NCBI RefSeq assembly: GCF_001704415.2
Contig: NC_030826.1
Coordinates: forward strand, 32,173,324-32,237,323
Direction of reading: 5' to 3'
DNA length: 64,000 nucleotides
DNA from: Capra hircus
Lineage: Eukaryota; Chordata; Mammalia; Artiodactyla; Bovidae
The notes under the pieces: generated by a model
What the model saw: only the letters and a program-made list of their open reading frames with translations
Told to the model about the DNA's origin: nothing
The model's database searches: none
Translations under genes and position numbers: made by a program
Shown here: positions 20,861 through 31,729 of the stretch, one piece after another
Layout of the letters: each line of letters starts with the position of its first letter
Numbering within the stretch: position 1 is the stretch's first letter

Positions 20861-21429
20861 TGGTTTTAGTCTTAATGTGTCTCATGTTACACATACAGGG
20901 ATGAACAGGGTAGGGTTTTGAAGCCTTAGTTACAACAGCAGATTTCCATCGGGGCAAAGACTGAAGACTGTATCCCATGTGTCACCTGGCACTTTAGCCT
21001 TTACTGGGACCACAGCCATACCCCATATGAAAAGACATTGAGGAATCGAACCCCAAAATTGCCCTTAAGGGAAATGTGGGGCTTTTGAATGCTTTGAAAG
21101 CAAACCAGAGCTCCCAGGCAGCAACACCGTCTTGGGCTGCGTCACCCAGATCCTGAGACAGGGGTGTAAGTGTAAGTGGTATATCCTACATGACCCAGCA
21201 CATGCCGGCAGGGGAAGAGGGGCAGTGAGTGAGACCAGCAAGGCAGGGAAGCCAGTGCAGAAGGGGCTGACGAGTGGGCTCCTAAACAGGGAACCTGCAC
21301 TTGGTCCCACGAGGACCTCAGGGAGGCAGTGGGGGCCGCATCTCAGGCTTGAACTGCACTGCAGAGAAGAAAGTGGGGTGCCCACTCTCACAGCTGCTCC
21401 GTGCATTCACCAGTGGGCATGTGCTCGTT
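20861..21429. other. Unassigned sequence
   Basis: No repeat was identified before the L1M begins. The first part of the 194-codon frame at 21132-21716 lies here, with no recognised domain. Confidence 0.4.
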
Positions 21430-21931
21430 TCCAGCTTCAGGTGACGATGAATGAAGCTGCTTTGAAAGGTCATGGGTTTGTGAAGACACGAGCATTGCTC
21501 CTGGCCACACGCCTAGGAGAGGAATGGATAGGAGGGGTGTTAAGCAGTATGTTTAACTTCACAAGAAACTGTTTTCCAAAAGCCAGCCCCTCCCCCTATT
21601 TTACATTCCTATCATCCACCTTGGAGGGTCCAAATGTTACTGCAAAAGTGAGCCTGGGATTTGCCTTGAGATTTTCTTCACTGTGTGTTTTGAAGAACAA
21701 CAGCTTTAAATGGTGAAGGTAAACATATGTCTTTTCCTCTGTGATTTGTGCTTTTTGTGTCAAAGGTTTTCTCCCATTTTTTTTTTCTCAAGTTGTGGTT
21801 TTAGCTCTTTCATTGAGTTCTATGATCCAGGTGGAGTTCATTTTTAAGTATGCTTGAAGTAAGGATTGATATTTATCTATCTATCAACAATCTAGCCATC
21901 CCTCAATCTGCCTACTTGTTTATTGGAATGA

Positions 21932-22155
21932 GGGCATGCACGCTAAGTCACTTCACTCCTGTCCGACTCTGCGCAACTCTATGGACTGCAGCCTGTCAGG
22001 CTCCGCTGTCCATGGGATTTTCCAGGCAAGAATACTGGAGTGGTTGCCATGCCCTCCTTCAGGGGATCTTCCCGACCCAGGGATCAAACCCAGGTCTCAC
22101 ATGGCTGCTGCACCGCCAAGCAGCTTGTTGACCACTAGTGCGACCTGGGAAGCTC
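21932..22155 (-). mobile_element. Bov-tA SINE nested in L1M
   Basis: 'gcatgcacgctaagtcactt' to 'tgcgacctgggaagctc'. Imperfect flanking duplication (tttattggaatgagg and tttatcggcatacgg, 11 of 15). Confidence 0.92.
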
Positions 22156-22602
22156 ATTTATCGGCATACGGGTAGCTAATTGTTTCAGCACCATTTATTG
22201 AGAAAATTATTTTCCGCTACGAGTTACCTTGTTGATTTTACTTATAATCAGTTGGCCACGTCTGCTGGGGTCTATTTCTGGATGCGCCTCTGTTTCACTG
22301 GTCTCTAATTCTACCCTTGCTTCAATACCACAGTCTCGGTCATTGTAGCTTGAGAATCAATGTGGAAATCTAGTAGTCTCTGTCCTCCAGTTATGTTATT
22401 TCTTAACATTTTCTAGGCTATTCTAAGTCCTCTACGTTTTCATTTAAAATTAAAATCAGCTTGTCAATTGCCACCGAAACTGCCTGCTGTCAGTGTGCTT
22501 GAAATGGTATAAAGTCTCTATGTCGGTTTTGCTATCACTATGGTCTCAATAATATTGAGTCTTCTAACTCATGTCTTTCTCTCAGAAATGGTTTGTATTT
22601 TT

Positions 22603-22732
22603 TAATAACCTCACTGTTACTTTTATTTTATTTTTTGGCCTCATTATGCAGCATGGGAAACCAGGGATCAAACTCGCTCCACTTGCATTAGAAACATAGA
22701 GTCTTAACCACTGAAACACCAGGGAGGTCCCA
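22603..22732 (-). mobile_element. CHR-type SINE nested in L1M
   Basis: 'ttttttggcctcattatgca' to 'gtcttaaccactgaaacacc'. Flanked by a duplication of about 16 bp (aatggtttgtatttttt at 22586-22602; aatgttttgtattttta from 22733). Confidence 0.85.
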
Positions 22733-23004
22733 ATGTTTTGTATTTTTAAATGTAGAAGTCTTTCACATAATTCACTAAGTTTTCCTATCTTTGGGCTATT
22801 GCAAATGGCATTGCTTTTCATTTCAGTCTTAAATTTGATTGATATATTTTTAAAATGTATTCATATACATATGATTATTACATGTATTTCTCTGTTAGTA
22901 AATGCATTCATGTCTTGTTCCAGAAAGGCTTTAGGGAAGCTCACAAGAATGTATGAAATCAAACTTAGGAGAAGAAGAGATGGAAAAGGAATATCGAGTG
23001 GAGC

Positions 23005-24200
23005 CAGTTCAGTTCAGTTCAGTCTCAGTCATGTCTGACTCTTTGCAACCCCTTGGACTGCAGCACGCCAGGCCTCCCTGTCCATCACCAACTCCCAGAG
23101 TTTACCCAAACTCGTGCCCATTGAAGCGGTGATGCTATCCAACCATCGTATCCTCTATCATCCCCTTCTCCTCCCTCCTCCATCTTTCCCAGCATCAGGG
23201 TCTTTTCCAATGAGTCAGTTCTTTGCATCAGGTGGCCAAAGGATTGGAGTTTCAGCTTCAGCATCAGTCCTTCCAGTGAATAATCAGGACTGATTTCCTT
23301 TAGGATTGACTGGTTGGATCTCCTTGCAGTCCAAGGGGCACTCGAGAGTTTTCTCCAATAGCATAGTTCAAAAGCATCAATTCTTTGGTGCTGAGCTTTC
23401 TTTATAGTCCCTCATATGCATACATGACTACTGAAGAAACCATATCTTTGACTAGACGGACATTTGTTGGCAGAGAATGTCTCTGCTTTTTAAATGCTGT
23501 CTAGGTTGGTCATAACTTTTCTTCCAAGGAGCAAGTGTCTTTTAATTTCATGGCTACAGTCACCATCTGCAGTGATTTTGGAGCCCCAAAAATAAACTCT
23601 CTCACTGTTTCCACTGTTTCCCCATCTATTTTCCATGAACTGATGGGACCAGATGCCATGATCTTAGTTTTTGGAACGTTGAGTTTTAAAACAACTTTTT
23701 CACTCTTCTCTTTCAATTTCAACAGACTCTTTAGTTCTTCATTTTCTGCCATAAGGTGGTGTCACCTGCACATCTGAGGTTATTGATATTTCTCCCAGCA
23801 ATTTTGATTTGAGCTTGTGTTTCATCCAGCCCGGCATTTTGCATGATGTACTCTGCATATAAGTTAAATAAGCAGAGTGACAATACACAGCCTTGACGTA
23901 CTCCTTTTCCTATTTGGAACCAGTCTGTTCTTCCATGTCCAGTTCTAACTGTTGCTGCCTGACCTGCATACAGATTTCTCAAGAGGCAGGTCAGATGGTC
24001 TGGTATTCCCATCTCTTTAAGAATTTTCCACAGTTTGTTGTGATCCACACAGTCAAAGGCTTTGGCGTAGTCAATAAAGCAAAAGTAGATGTTTTTCTGG
24101 AACTCTCTTGCTTTTTCAATGATCCAGCAGATGTTGGCAATTTGATCTCTGGTTCCTCTGCCTTTTCTAAATCCAGCTTGAACACCTGGAAGTTCACAGG
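23005..24200 (-). mobile_element. BovB LINE, 1.2 kb, reverse
   Basis: Runs from the 3' tail (agttcagttcagttcagtct) through the C-terminal region and into the reverse transcriptase, ending near 'cttgaacacctggaagttca'. At 23761-23780 the catalytic box reads CAGD instead of YADD (Tyr to Cys, first Asp to Gly), so this RT is dead. The largest remaining open frames (23731-24048 and 23510-23752) are separated by frameshifts. Confidence 0.95.
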
Positions 24201-24231
24201 CATGAAGCTAATATGCATATGTGTTATACTG

Positions 24232-24290
24232 TATCAGTTCAGTTCAGTTCAGTCGCTCAGTCGTGTCCGACTCTTTGCGACCCTATGAAT
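24232..24290 (-). mobile_element. Isolated BovB/Bov-tA 3' tail
   Basis: 'tcagttcagttcagttcagt' and 'cgctcagtcgtgtccgactc', then an abrupt end. About 59 bp, separated from the previous BovB by about 30 bp. It is a very short insertion with the full tail. Confidence 0.88.
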
Positions 24291-24599
24291 ACTGTATAAC
24301 ATTATGGTATATTTGTTTTGGTATATTTGTTCCAAAAGGAAAGGTGAATCTGATTATTGCATAATTTAGAGCATTCTTAAGTAGCACTCTTGAACCAACT
24401 ATCCCCAGGAAGCACAACCATTTCCTATACTTTTCTCCCATAGGCCCTCAAAAGCAGGATAGAACACATTTAATAGAACAAACAAAATCCTCAGCATTGT
24501 CGTACGGAAAGTATGCTGAGTTTGGATGTGCCGTCCTTATGTCACTTAAAATACAGCCTAGCAATGCTGAAAACGACCCTCTCCAAGACTATTCCTTTT

Positions 24600-24731
24600 G
24601 TGTGCAACCACAACTAATTGAGTTCATCGTGGACTCCTTACCCTCAGAAACCACCTGAGATCATAAATATTTGCTGTTTTAAGTTTGGGCAGTTTACTGT
24701 GCATCAGTAGATAATTAATACAGATTTTGGT
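24600..24731 (+). mobile_element. MLT1-like LTR 3' end
   Basis: 'gagatcataaatatttgctg', 'ttttaagtttgggcagttta' and 'cagtagataattaatacag' match the diagnostic 3' end of ERVL-MaLR LTRs. The upstream part is too diverged to bound. Confidence 0.6.
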
Positions 24732-24832
24732 CCCAAGCTACACTTTAGTGCTTACTTCATGTCAGGCATTTTACTAAGCACTATGTAAATATTATCTAAT
24801 TAAAAAAAAAACTTTCAATTTTATATTGCATT

Positions 24833-24884
24833 AGGACAGAGGAGCCTGGTGGGATAGAGTCCATGACTAAGCATGGCTGCATAG
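24833..24884 (+). mobile_element. Bov-tA tail fragment
   Basis: 'ggacagaggagcctggtggg' followed by 'atagagtccatgactaagc'. About 52 bp of the SINE 3' part, abutting the L1. Confidence 0.7.
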
Positions 24885-24887
24885 CCG

Positions 24888-25175
24888 ATTAACAATGTTG
24901 TGATAGTTTCGGGTGGACAGCAAAGGGACTCAGCCATACATATGCATGTACCCATTCTTCCCCGAATTCCCGTCCTATCCAGGCTGCCATGCAACCCTGA
25001 GCAGAGTTCCCTGTGCTACACAGTAGTTCTTGTTCTTATCCATTTCGGATACAGTGGTGTACGCATGTCATCCCAAACTCCCTTACGTTCCTTTCTCCTC
25101 ATTCTTCTCCCCTGGCAACCATACATGCATTCTCTACATCTGCGAGTCTGTTTCTGTTTTGCAAATAGTTTCTAA
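24888..25175 (-). mobile_element. Ruminant L1 3' end inserted in MIR
   Basis: 'ttaacaatgttgtgatagtt', 'agagttccctgtgctacaca' and 'tctgcgagtctgtttctgtt' in reverse L1 3'UTR order. Confidence 0.85.
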
Positions 25176-25589
25176 ATATTCCCAACTTAATCCTTACGTA
25201 ACACGATGAGGAAGGCCCCATCATTGGACCAGTTTCAGTTCACAATCAGGAAATTGAGGACCAGAAGTATTTGTACTAAGTCAACCCAGGATGTTTGAGT
25301 CCAAACTTTGAGGATTAGCTATTCTGCCTTCTCACTTATCTCTTCCAACTGGATCTTGCCAGTGGGTCCTTGATGGTATCTTTCTCAATGGGGACCATAT
25401 TGCCTCCCAGAGGAGGAAAATAAGTTCTTGCGAAGTATGAAAATAATCTTAAATACCTCAGTGGTCTGTGGTTCTTCAAACTTTCAACCTCCCTCATGAA
25501 ATTTTGTTCCTTACACAATTTAATTTCTTTTGGTGGGGGGAATGTAAATGAAAAATTTTCTTCTTAAGGGATCAATAAGGACAAAAAGA

Positions 25590-25788
25590 CCCTGATGCTG
25601 GGAGGGATTGAGGGCAGGAGGAGAAGGGGATGACAGAGGATGAGATGGCCGGATGGCATCACCAACTCAATGGACATGAGTTTGAGTGAACTCCGGGTGT
25701 TGGTGATGGACAGGGAGGCCTGGCGTGCTGTGATTCATGGGGTCGCAAAGAGTTGGACACCACTGAGAGACTGAACTGAACTGAACTG
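25590..25788 (+). mobile_element. Young 5'-truncated BovB with perfect target-site duplication
   Basis: A perfect 13-bp duplication aaggacaaaaaga flanks it (25577-25589 and 25789-25801). The body runs from 'ccctgatgctgggagggatt' to the TGAAC-repeat tail. Low divergence and the intact duplication indicate a recent insertion. Confidence 0.97.
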
Positions 25789-25801
25789 AAGGACAAAAAG
25801 A

Positions 25802-27189
25802 TTGAGAAAGGCTGCTTCATGACAAAGACCACCTCAGACATCTTCTCAAGGGCCCATAGCCTCAGAATAAAAACCATCCTTGCACACAGCAGATTCTTAG
25901 TTAGCACTGTTTGATGGATGGATTCCCACACACACGAGGCAAATCTACTTTGAAAATAACCACTACAGAAATAATACAAGCCAGAGGGATACTCTGGACA
26001 CCACAGTAAGGCAAGTTCTCAGCAAAGACCAAAGGTCCAGACACCCCTGTAGACAACACTCCTGGGAGTGAGGTTCAGAGCCAGCCAAGGTGAGTACCAC
26101 CTGTCAGGAGCTGTGAGGGAGAGTATTAGTCTGCTCTTTTCGATTCCCTGGCGACTGACCTTATTATGCCAGGGCAACATGCCTGACTACACTTGCTAAT
26201 CTGTGGATTTCTAAAAGCAGATAATGAGTCCAGACAGCTGGAGCTCAAAATGAAACAAGCCTTTCGGTTTTCAGGAATTGCAGCAGGTGTTTAACGAGTC
26301 CTCGACGGGGACCTGGCTCACTCTCGCTGTGTCCAGGGTACAGCCTATGCGCTTAGTCTGACTGGTCCGTGGGCACATTCACCCATTTACTCCCAAACCA
26401 AGGGCCATTCCCTTGGCAACCCTCCAGTCTGAGGTAAGGCAGGAAAGTGATGGCTAAGGTTCACGCGTCCCTTCCCATCCTTCCCTCCTAAGCACACGGG
26501 TAAGTTCAGGGTTACAGAAACCTTAGAAGGATGCTAACAGAGGCTCAGCAAGGCTGACACCACTGCCCTGCAGGGCTCAGCTGGTCTGTAACGGGGATGG
26601 ACCGGGGGCCCCAGGGACTGACACTCGACCCAGGGAGTTTCCCATCAGCCTGTGCTGTCTCCCCAGGAAGCCTGCTCTCTGCAGCTCATCTCTGGAGCCC
26701 TGAGCGTGAAGGAAAACAGTTATTTTCTCCTGGAAAGTTCATGGCTTCTCCCTCATTCTCTCTCCCCCCTTCCCCACCCAAATTCTGTCTGGTTTGAGTT
26801 TACTGTCAAAACACACCCAGTCAAATTACTTGTCTGCAGACGGTTCTGCTGGCCTTGGTGTATCCACAGGAGAGCTGCTAACGACCGTCCTTCCTGCCTG
26901 GGCTTTGCTCGTCCTCAGAAGGAACTGCTCATTATCCTGCTCTGACGGCAGCCTGGACGTCTGGAAGCAGTCAGTCAGGATTCCGGCTGCAGAGCTACAG
27001 TCCCGGCACCTTCCGTTGGGTCAGATCTCCCCAAGAGCAGCTCTCAGCTCTCAGAGGCCTGTGGACTTGTGGTCCTTCAAGCCAGGCTCCTCGGAGCTGG
27101 TGTTGGGGCAGGGGAGTAGGTGGGAGACACTTCTGTCCATAGATGACTTCCCACCAGGGCCAGTGACAAAATTTTTAGAGTCTTGTCCA
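25802..27189. other. Unassigned, increasingly GC-rich sequence
   Basis: No repeat was recognised. Open frames at 26597-27195 on the plus strand overlap in different phases without motifs. The stretch ends at a polyadenylation-like signal and A run. Confidence 0.4.
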
Positions 27190-27236
27190 AAATAAAAATC
27201 GGGGGCCCTTTGTTCAAAAAAAAAAAAAAAAAAAAA
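27190..27236 (+). other. AATAAA followed by (A)21
   Basis: AATAAA (27190-27195) lies 20 bases before a pure 21-A run (27216-27236). The spacing equals that between a polyadenylation signal and a poly(A) tail, as in retrocopies of mRNA. No parent transcript or target-site duplication was identified. Confidence 0.5.
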
Positions 27237-27286
27237 GGCCTTTCTCCTGAAGTATCTCTCTTGATTTGTCAGTGTGATTGGCTATT

Positions 27287-27372
27287 TGTTATTTAGTCGC
27301 TAAGTCATGTCTGACTCTTTGTGACCCCATGGACTGTAGCCTGCCAGGCTCCTCTGCCCATGGGATTCTCCC
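27287..27372 (-). mobile_element. Bov-tA tail half
   Basis: 'ttatttagtcgctaagtcat' to 'tgcccatgggattctcc'. 5' truncated, lying at the left edge of the L2. Confidence 0.9.
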
Positions 27373-27374
27373 CC

Positions 27375-28090
27375 CACCCCCATTTCATCTCCACGGCCAC
27401 CACTTGGCCCAGACTCCCAGCCTGTCTCTCCTGGGTCACTGCAATAACCTCTCACTGGGCTCCTTGCTTCCAGGCTTCCTCCCACCCCCAATATTCTTGA
27501 GCACCAGAGTGGGAGTGATGCAGTTTTCAAATATAAAGAAACACACCACCCCCTGTTTAAAATCCTCCAGTGATGATTTCTGGGAGCCCACGGGCTTTCT
27601 ATGACCTGCAAGACCCTGCATGGTCTGACACCATGCGCCCCTCACCACCATCCCCCACCAGCCCATCTCCCAACAGTCTCCTCCTTCCCTTGGCTCCAGC
27701 TACACTGAGCACCTTGCTGTCCACCAATTATGCCTAACACTCTTGCTCAAGGACCTTCACAGTGGCTATTGACTGCATAAATCCCCCTTCCCTTCGCCCT
27801 CCCAACACCTCTTTCACATCTCTGCTCACATAGCACCCGCTCAATAAGACCTGTTTTGTTTTTTTTTTTTCCTAAAATTGCAGTCTGCCAGCTCCCCTAC
27901 CTACCTGGTCTGTGCCTTTTCCCTCAACTGCTCCACTATTTCCCGTCTCCAACATACTGTATACTTAACTTACTTAACATTTTAACTCCTTATTATCTGT
28001 TTCCCTCCTTTAGAGTGTCAGCTCCATGGGGGCAGGGATTTTCCCAAACACCTCTGTGCCTGGCACACAGTCCATCTTTCATCATTCTTG
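27375..28090 (+). mobile_element. L2 LINE 3' region, about 0.7 kb
   Basis: Ordered L2 landmarks: 'gggtcactgcaataacctct', 'gtttaaaatcctccagtgat', 'gacctgcaagaccctgcatg', 'gtgtcagctccatgggggca' then 'gggatttt', and 'tgcctggcacacagt'. A T run (about 27857-27869) interrupts it. It is ancient and non-coding. Confidence 0.75.
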
Positions 28091-28663
28091 ATCTGTCAGG
28101 GAATATCTGAAAGCTCCTGCTGTTGGAAAATGTTGTAAAGGAAAAGATGGTGGAGGGCTCCTGGGAGCGTGTGCTTCTCTCTCTTGATTAAACTTGCCTT
28201 GGGGCAATCTGGCTGCTCCACAGTCAAGGATAATTGATACGCCCCACTTCAATGCCTGAGGGTGTGACTTCAGATCATATTTCTTCCGTGTCCAGATTAC
28301 GACTCCCAGGGCTTATACCACAAATTGAAAGAAGGGCATTTTTTCTCTCCTTCCCATGGTTAAGTCCCCAAACCATGAAGAAATCTGCCTGCCGTAGTGG
28401 ACTCTGTGCTGCTCACAAACGCCTCATTGGTAAGAAGCCCAGGCCTGGTCTGGGAGGCCTGTGGAGTGGAAGGGTCCTGTCTCCGGCTGGTGCAGAGCTG
28501 TTGCTCTCAGGGTTTGACAAAGAGTTGCACACATTTTGGGTGGATCCTCAGGAGCTGATCTAGGCTTCCAACACTGCAGCTCTTTTATAATATAAGGCAT
28601 AAATGCAAGCAAGTGCCAAAAAAATGGCATATGCTTCCCCAAAGGTCTTTATTCCAGGAAGCC
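28091..28663. other. Unassigned sequence
   Basis: A 109-codon frame (28234-28563) lacks recognised motifs. No repeat was seen. Confidence 0.4.
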
Positions 28664-28884
28664 GAGTGAAGTGAAAGTGTTCGTCCCTCAGTCGTTATCT
28701 GATTCTTTGTGACCCCATGGACTATAGAGCCCGCCAGTCTCCTCTGTCCATGAGACTTCCCAGGCAAGAATACTGGAGTGGGTGGCATTCCCTTCTCCAA
28801 GGGATCTTCTCAACCCAGGGATCCAACCCAGGTCTCCTGCCCTGCAGGCAGATTCTTTAATGTCTGAGCCACTACAGAAGCCCC
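28664..28884 (-). mobile_element. Bov-tA SINE
   Basis: Begins with the 'agtgaagtgaaagtgttcgt' type tail found in BOV-A2 and ends 'ctgagccactacagaagccc'. Full length. Confidence 0.93.
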
Positions 28885-29929
28885 AGAGCAGAAGCTATTT
28901 CACCATGACACCTGAGCCTTCTTCTTGGGGTCACTAGATACTTACTATTAAGCTAGGGGTCACTAGACAAGAGTGTCCTCTCTTACGATAATTTCTCTTC
29001 CAAGACCATGAGCACATTTTCTGACAACTGGCCCCAACAGGACAACCTCAGCCCATTGAATGGGTTATAATAACTTTGGACCTCACATCAAAAGAGCTAA
29101 GAGCATCCCCTTTCCCCTCCCAAAGAGTCCTCTTACCAGGGTAGGGATGGTTCTATTCACCCACAAGAATGGGAAACCTCCAGCCAGCCCAGCCAAAATA
29201 TTTTGTAATTGATTGCCCGGGTATCCTGGTAACCTCTGCAGTACAAAAGAGACTAGTCAAGGTGTCTTACTATCTCTGCACCCTTACAAAGGGGAACTAT
29301 CCCGTAAGAGGGAAAGCTTTTCAACCCTGGATTCATTCTCCTAAGCTTATGACCAGAGAGGAAAGACACATTAGGTTGTCAGCAACTAGAATTTAATTCT
29401 CTTGTGTGCTGGGTCCCAGGGGCTGGTTCAATAACACACCTATTTCCACTGAATTCATGTCTTTTTCTTTTTTTACCCAAAATAAATATGAACTCTCTTG
29501 GTCTCTATCAATCTAAAAAGGCACCAATTACATCTAAAATACTATTTTCTATCCATGATTTGGTGCAGTTGCCAAACGGAAGGGTTGTTTTTTTTTTTTT
29601 TTCGCCCAGAGCCATTTTGCTCACTCATCAGGATGGAAACAGGAAAGGGGAACATTCCAGGGCACAAGCCTTAAATCCCTTGAGAGCATCTCAGAGTGTG
29701 CCATGCCAGCCTTCGCTGGGATCTGATGAGCTCCTTGCATGCACCATTCAGGCACTTTTAAACACCCAAGTTGAAATGATCCCACCCCAGCAGGCTGCTT
29801 GAGTAATTTTTACATCAGCACTTCTAGGCACTGCTTCCCCACCTAGCCTCAGCCCTGGGACAGAGACCACATTCTCTTTTAGGACCGCACCCCCTGCCAC
29901 AATCTTTTTCAGAACTCCAATAAAGATCT
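28885..29929. other. Unassigned sequence with a T run
   Basis: No repeat was recognised. A (T)15 run lies at 29588-29602. AATAAA occurs near 29920, just before the L1. The plus-strand frames at 29169-29396 and 29404-29802 have no motifs. A degraded LTR or gene 3' end cannot be excluded. Confidence 0.35.
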
Positions 29930-30320
29930 TTTTTTCTTATTTATTTTTATTGAAGCAAAATTGATTAACGGGCTTTCCAAGTGGCACTAGTGGTAAAGAA
30001 CCCTCCTGCCAATGTAAGAGATATAAGACCTGGGTTCGATCCCTGGGTCAGCAAGATTCCCTGGCGGAGGAAATGACAACCCACTCCCGTATTCTTGCCT
30101 GGAGGATCCCATGGACAAAGAAGCCTGGTGGGCTACAGTCCATGGAGTTGAAGAGTCAGACACGACTGAGCGACTGAGCACAGCACAGTGCGTGGATAGT
30201 TGATTTACAATGTTGTTAATTCCTGTTATACAGCAAAGCGATTCGGTTATACATTTGTTACATTCTTTTCCTAATATTCTTTTCCATTTTGGTTTATCAT
30301 CGGATTTTTCTTTCTCATCA
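29930..30320 (-). mobile_element. Ruminant L1 3' end split by Bov-tA
   Basis: 'ttattgaagcaaaattgatt' continues after the SINE as 'atttacaatgttgttaattc' and 'acagcaaagcgattcggtta'. The split falls within the terminal L1 motif. Confidence 0.85.
29968..30190 (+). mobile_element. Bov-tA SINE nested in L1
   Basis: 'ctttccaagtggcactagtg' to 'cacgactgagcgactgagca'. The B box 'gggttcgatccctggg' is well preserved. A short flanking duplication around 'ttgatt' is plausible. Confidence 0.94.
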
Positions 30321-30370
30321 GAACTGTCATTTAATACATTAATTAAAAATTACATCTATTACCACATTGT

Positions 30371-30586
30371 GGGGCTTCCCTGGTAGCTCAGACGGTAAAG
30401 AGACTGCCTGCAATGCAGGAGACCTGAGTTTGATCCCTGGGTCAGGAAGATCCCCTGGAGGAGGGCATGGCAACCCACTCCAGTATCCTCACCTGGAGAA
30501 TTCCATGGCCAGAGGAGCCTGGTGGGCTATATATAGTCCATTGGGGTAAAGAGTTGGACATGGCTGAGCAACTAACTGCACAGTAT
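30371..30586 (+). mobile_element. Bov-tA SINE
   Basis: 'ggggcttccctggtagctca' to 'agttggacatggctgagcaa'. Same orientation as, and 180 bp downstream of, the previous SINE. It carries a small TATA insertion near 30530. Confidence 0.94.
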
Positions 30587-30589
30587 TGC

Positions 30590-30967
30590 AGCTTTTAAAA
30601 TAGTTTAGTAACAGTATCCATACTATTGTAATTCATTTTATGTTTTAATCTTATCTATTTTATTTTACGTCTCTAAAAATATTCTGAGAAAGACTGCATG
30701 GACTTGAAGCTCCGAGAAAACAGGGATGGTGTTTTGTTTCTGTCATGACACAGTCCCAAGGATGGGTGTCGACATTAGCTGTTGAGCTACTATTTGTCAG
30801 AAGAATAAATGGCTGAGTGGCTCTGCTATCTTAATTTTTCAAGGCTGAAAATGAATCTAAAAGTTGAAAATTGTTGGAAATATAGAGTAGCCAAAGAAGG
30901 TTTTAAAAAGCCTGAGACGTGACCATATTTTACCACTTCCTGCATTTTGACTTGCCAGCATCATAGA
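30590..30967. other. Unassigned AT-rich sequence
   Basis: No repeat or open frame of note was seen. Confidence 0.45.
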
Positions 30968-31110
30968 ATTTCTTGACAATGTTGCGTTAGTTTCTGTTGT
31001 ACAGCAAAGTGAATCAGCTATAAGTATACACCTGTCCCCTCCCTCTGTAGCTTTCCTCCGACCTACCTGCCATCCAACCCCTCTGAGTCATCACAGAGCA
31101 CTATGCTGAG
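30968..31110 (-). mobile_element. Ruminant L1 3' end
   Basis: 'gttagtttctgttgtacagc', 'aaagtgaatcagctataagt' and 'cacagagcactatgctgagc' in reverse. Confidence 0.84.
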
Positions 31111-31419
31111 CTCCTATGTGAGACAGCAAAAAGTGACTTTGAACTGGTTTCTTTTCTCTAGTTCTTCTTCATCCTCAGTGGGAAGAGGGAAGGAGCAAGT
31201 CAGAGAGACCCAAAGGCGCCCTATAAGTCCCAAATGGCGATTTACCCACTCTAAAACCCAGGAGCAAAAGGGGTGGCTTGCCCCGCTAAAAGGACCCAGG
31301 GCACCTCTGGATTTTTAAATGTAGGTGCCTACCCTTGAGGAGCTTATTCTCAGTGAGGGAAGCAGACCAGACATAGGACGAATAACATAGCTGGAAGTTT
31401 CACTAGCAACAGGTACCAA
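31111..31419. other. Unassigned sequence
   Basis: A pyrimidine-rich 'ttcttcttcatcctcag' (ends about 31177) looks like a splice acceptor, but no matching donor was found. No repeat. Confidence 0.4.
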
Positions 31420-31729
31420 AGTGAAGTGAAAGTGAAAGTCGCTCAGTCTTTGTGACCCATGGACTATAGAGTTCATGCAATTCTCCAGGCCAGAACACTG
31501 GACTGGGTAGCTGTTCCCTTCTCCAGGGGGTCTTCCCAAAGCAAGGATCGAACCCAGGTCTTCCGAGTTGCAGGCGGATTCTTTACCAGCTTGGCCACAA
31601 GGGAAACCCAAGAATACTGGAGTGGGGAGCCTATCCCTTCTCCAGGGAATCTTCCAGACCCAGGAATTGAACTGGCGTCTCCTGCACTGCAGGCGGATTC
31701 TTTACCAACTGAGCTATCAGGGAAGTTCC
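31420..31729 (-). mobile_element. BOV-A2 dimeric SINE
   Basis: Two Bov-A monomers in tandem: the left one ends 'ttggccacaagggaaaccca' near 31610 and the right one ends 'aactgagctatcagggaagt'. Complete dimer in reverse, starting at a tail 'gtgaagtgaaagtgaaagtc'. It is the only clear BOV-A2 in the window. Confidence 0.95.

Larger units (their letters stand above)
21430..22870 (-). mobile_element. L1M ORF2-to-3' region, interrupted twice
   Basis: Reverse L1 landmarks in order: 'gtttaacttcacaagaaact', 'ttttacattcctatcatcc', 'tttgtgtcaaaggttttct', 'ttcagcaccatttattgaga', 'gtcattgtagcttgagaatc', 'gggctattgcaaatggca'. A Bov-tA (21932-22155) and a CHR SINE (22603-22732) are inserted. Frames are destroyed. 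Confidence 0.78.
24742..25330 (-). mobile_element. MIR split by an L1 insertion
   Basis: The left part (24742-24805) reads 'ttcatgtcaggcattttact' then 'aagcactatgtaaatattat'. The right part (25180-25330) reads 'aatccttacgtaacacgatg' and 'caggaaattgaggacc'. Together they form one reverse MIR, with the middle displaced by an L1 and a SINE tail. Confidence 0.68.

Noticed and set aside
21132..21716. 194-codon plus-strand open frame
   Set aside because: The second half (from about 21430) is the reverse complement of L1M sequence and the first half has no recognised domain. A chance frame, not a gene.
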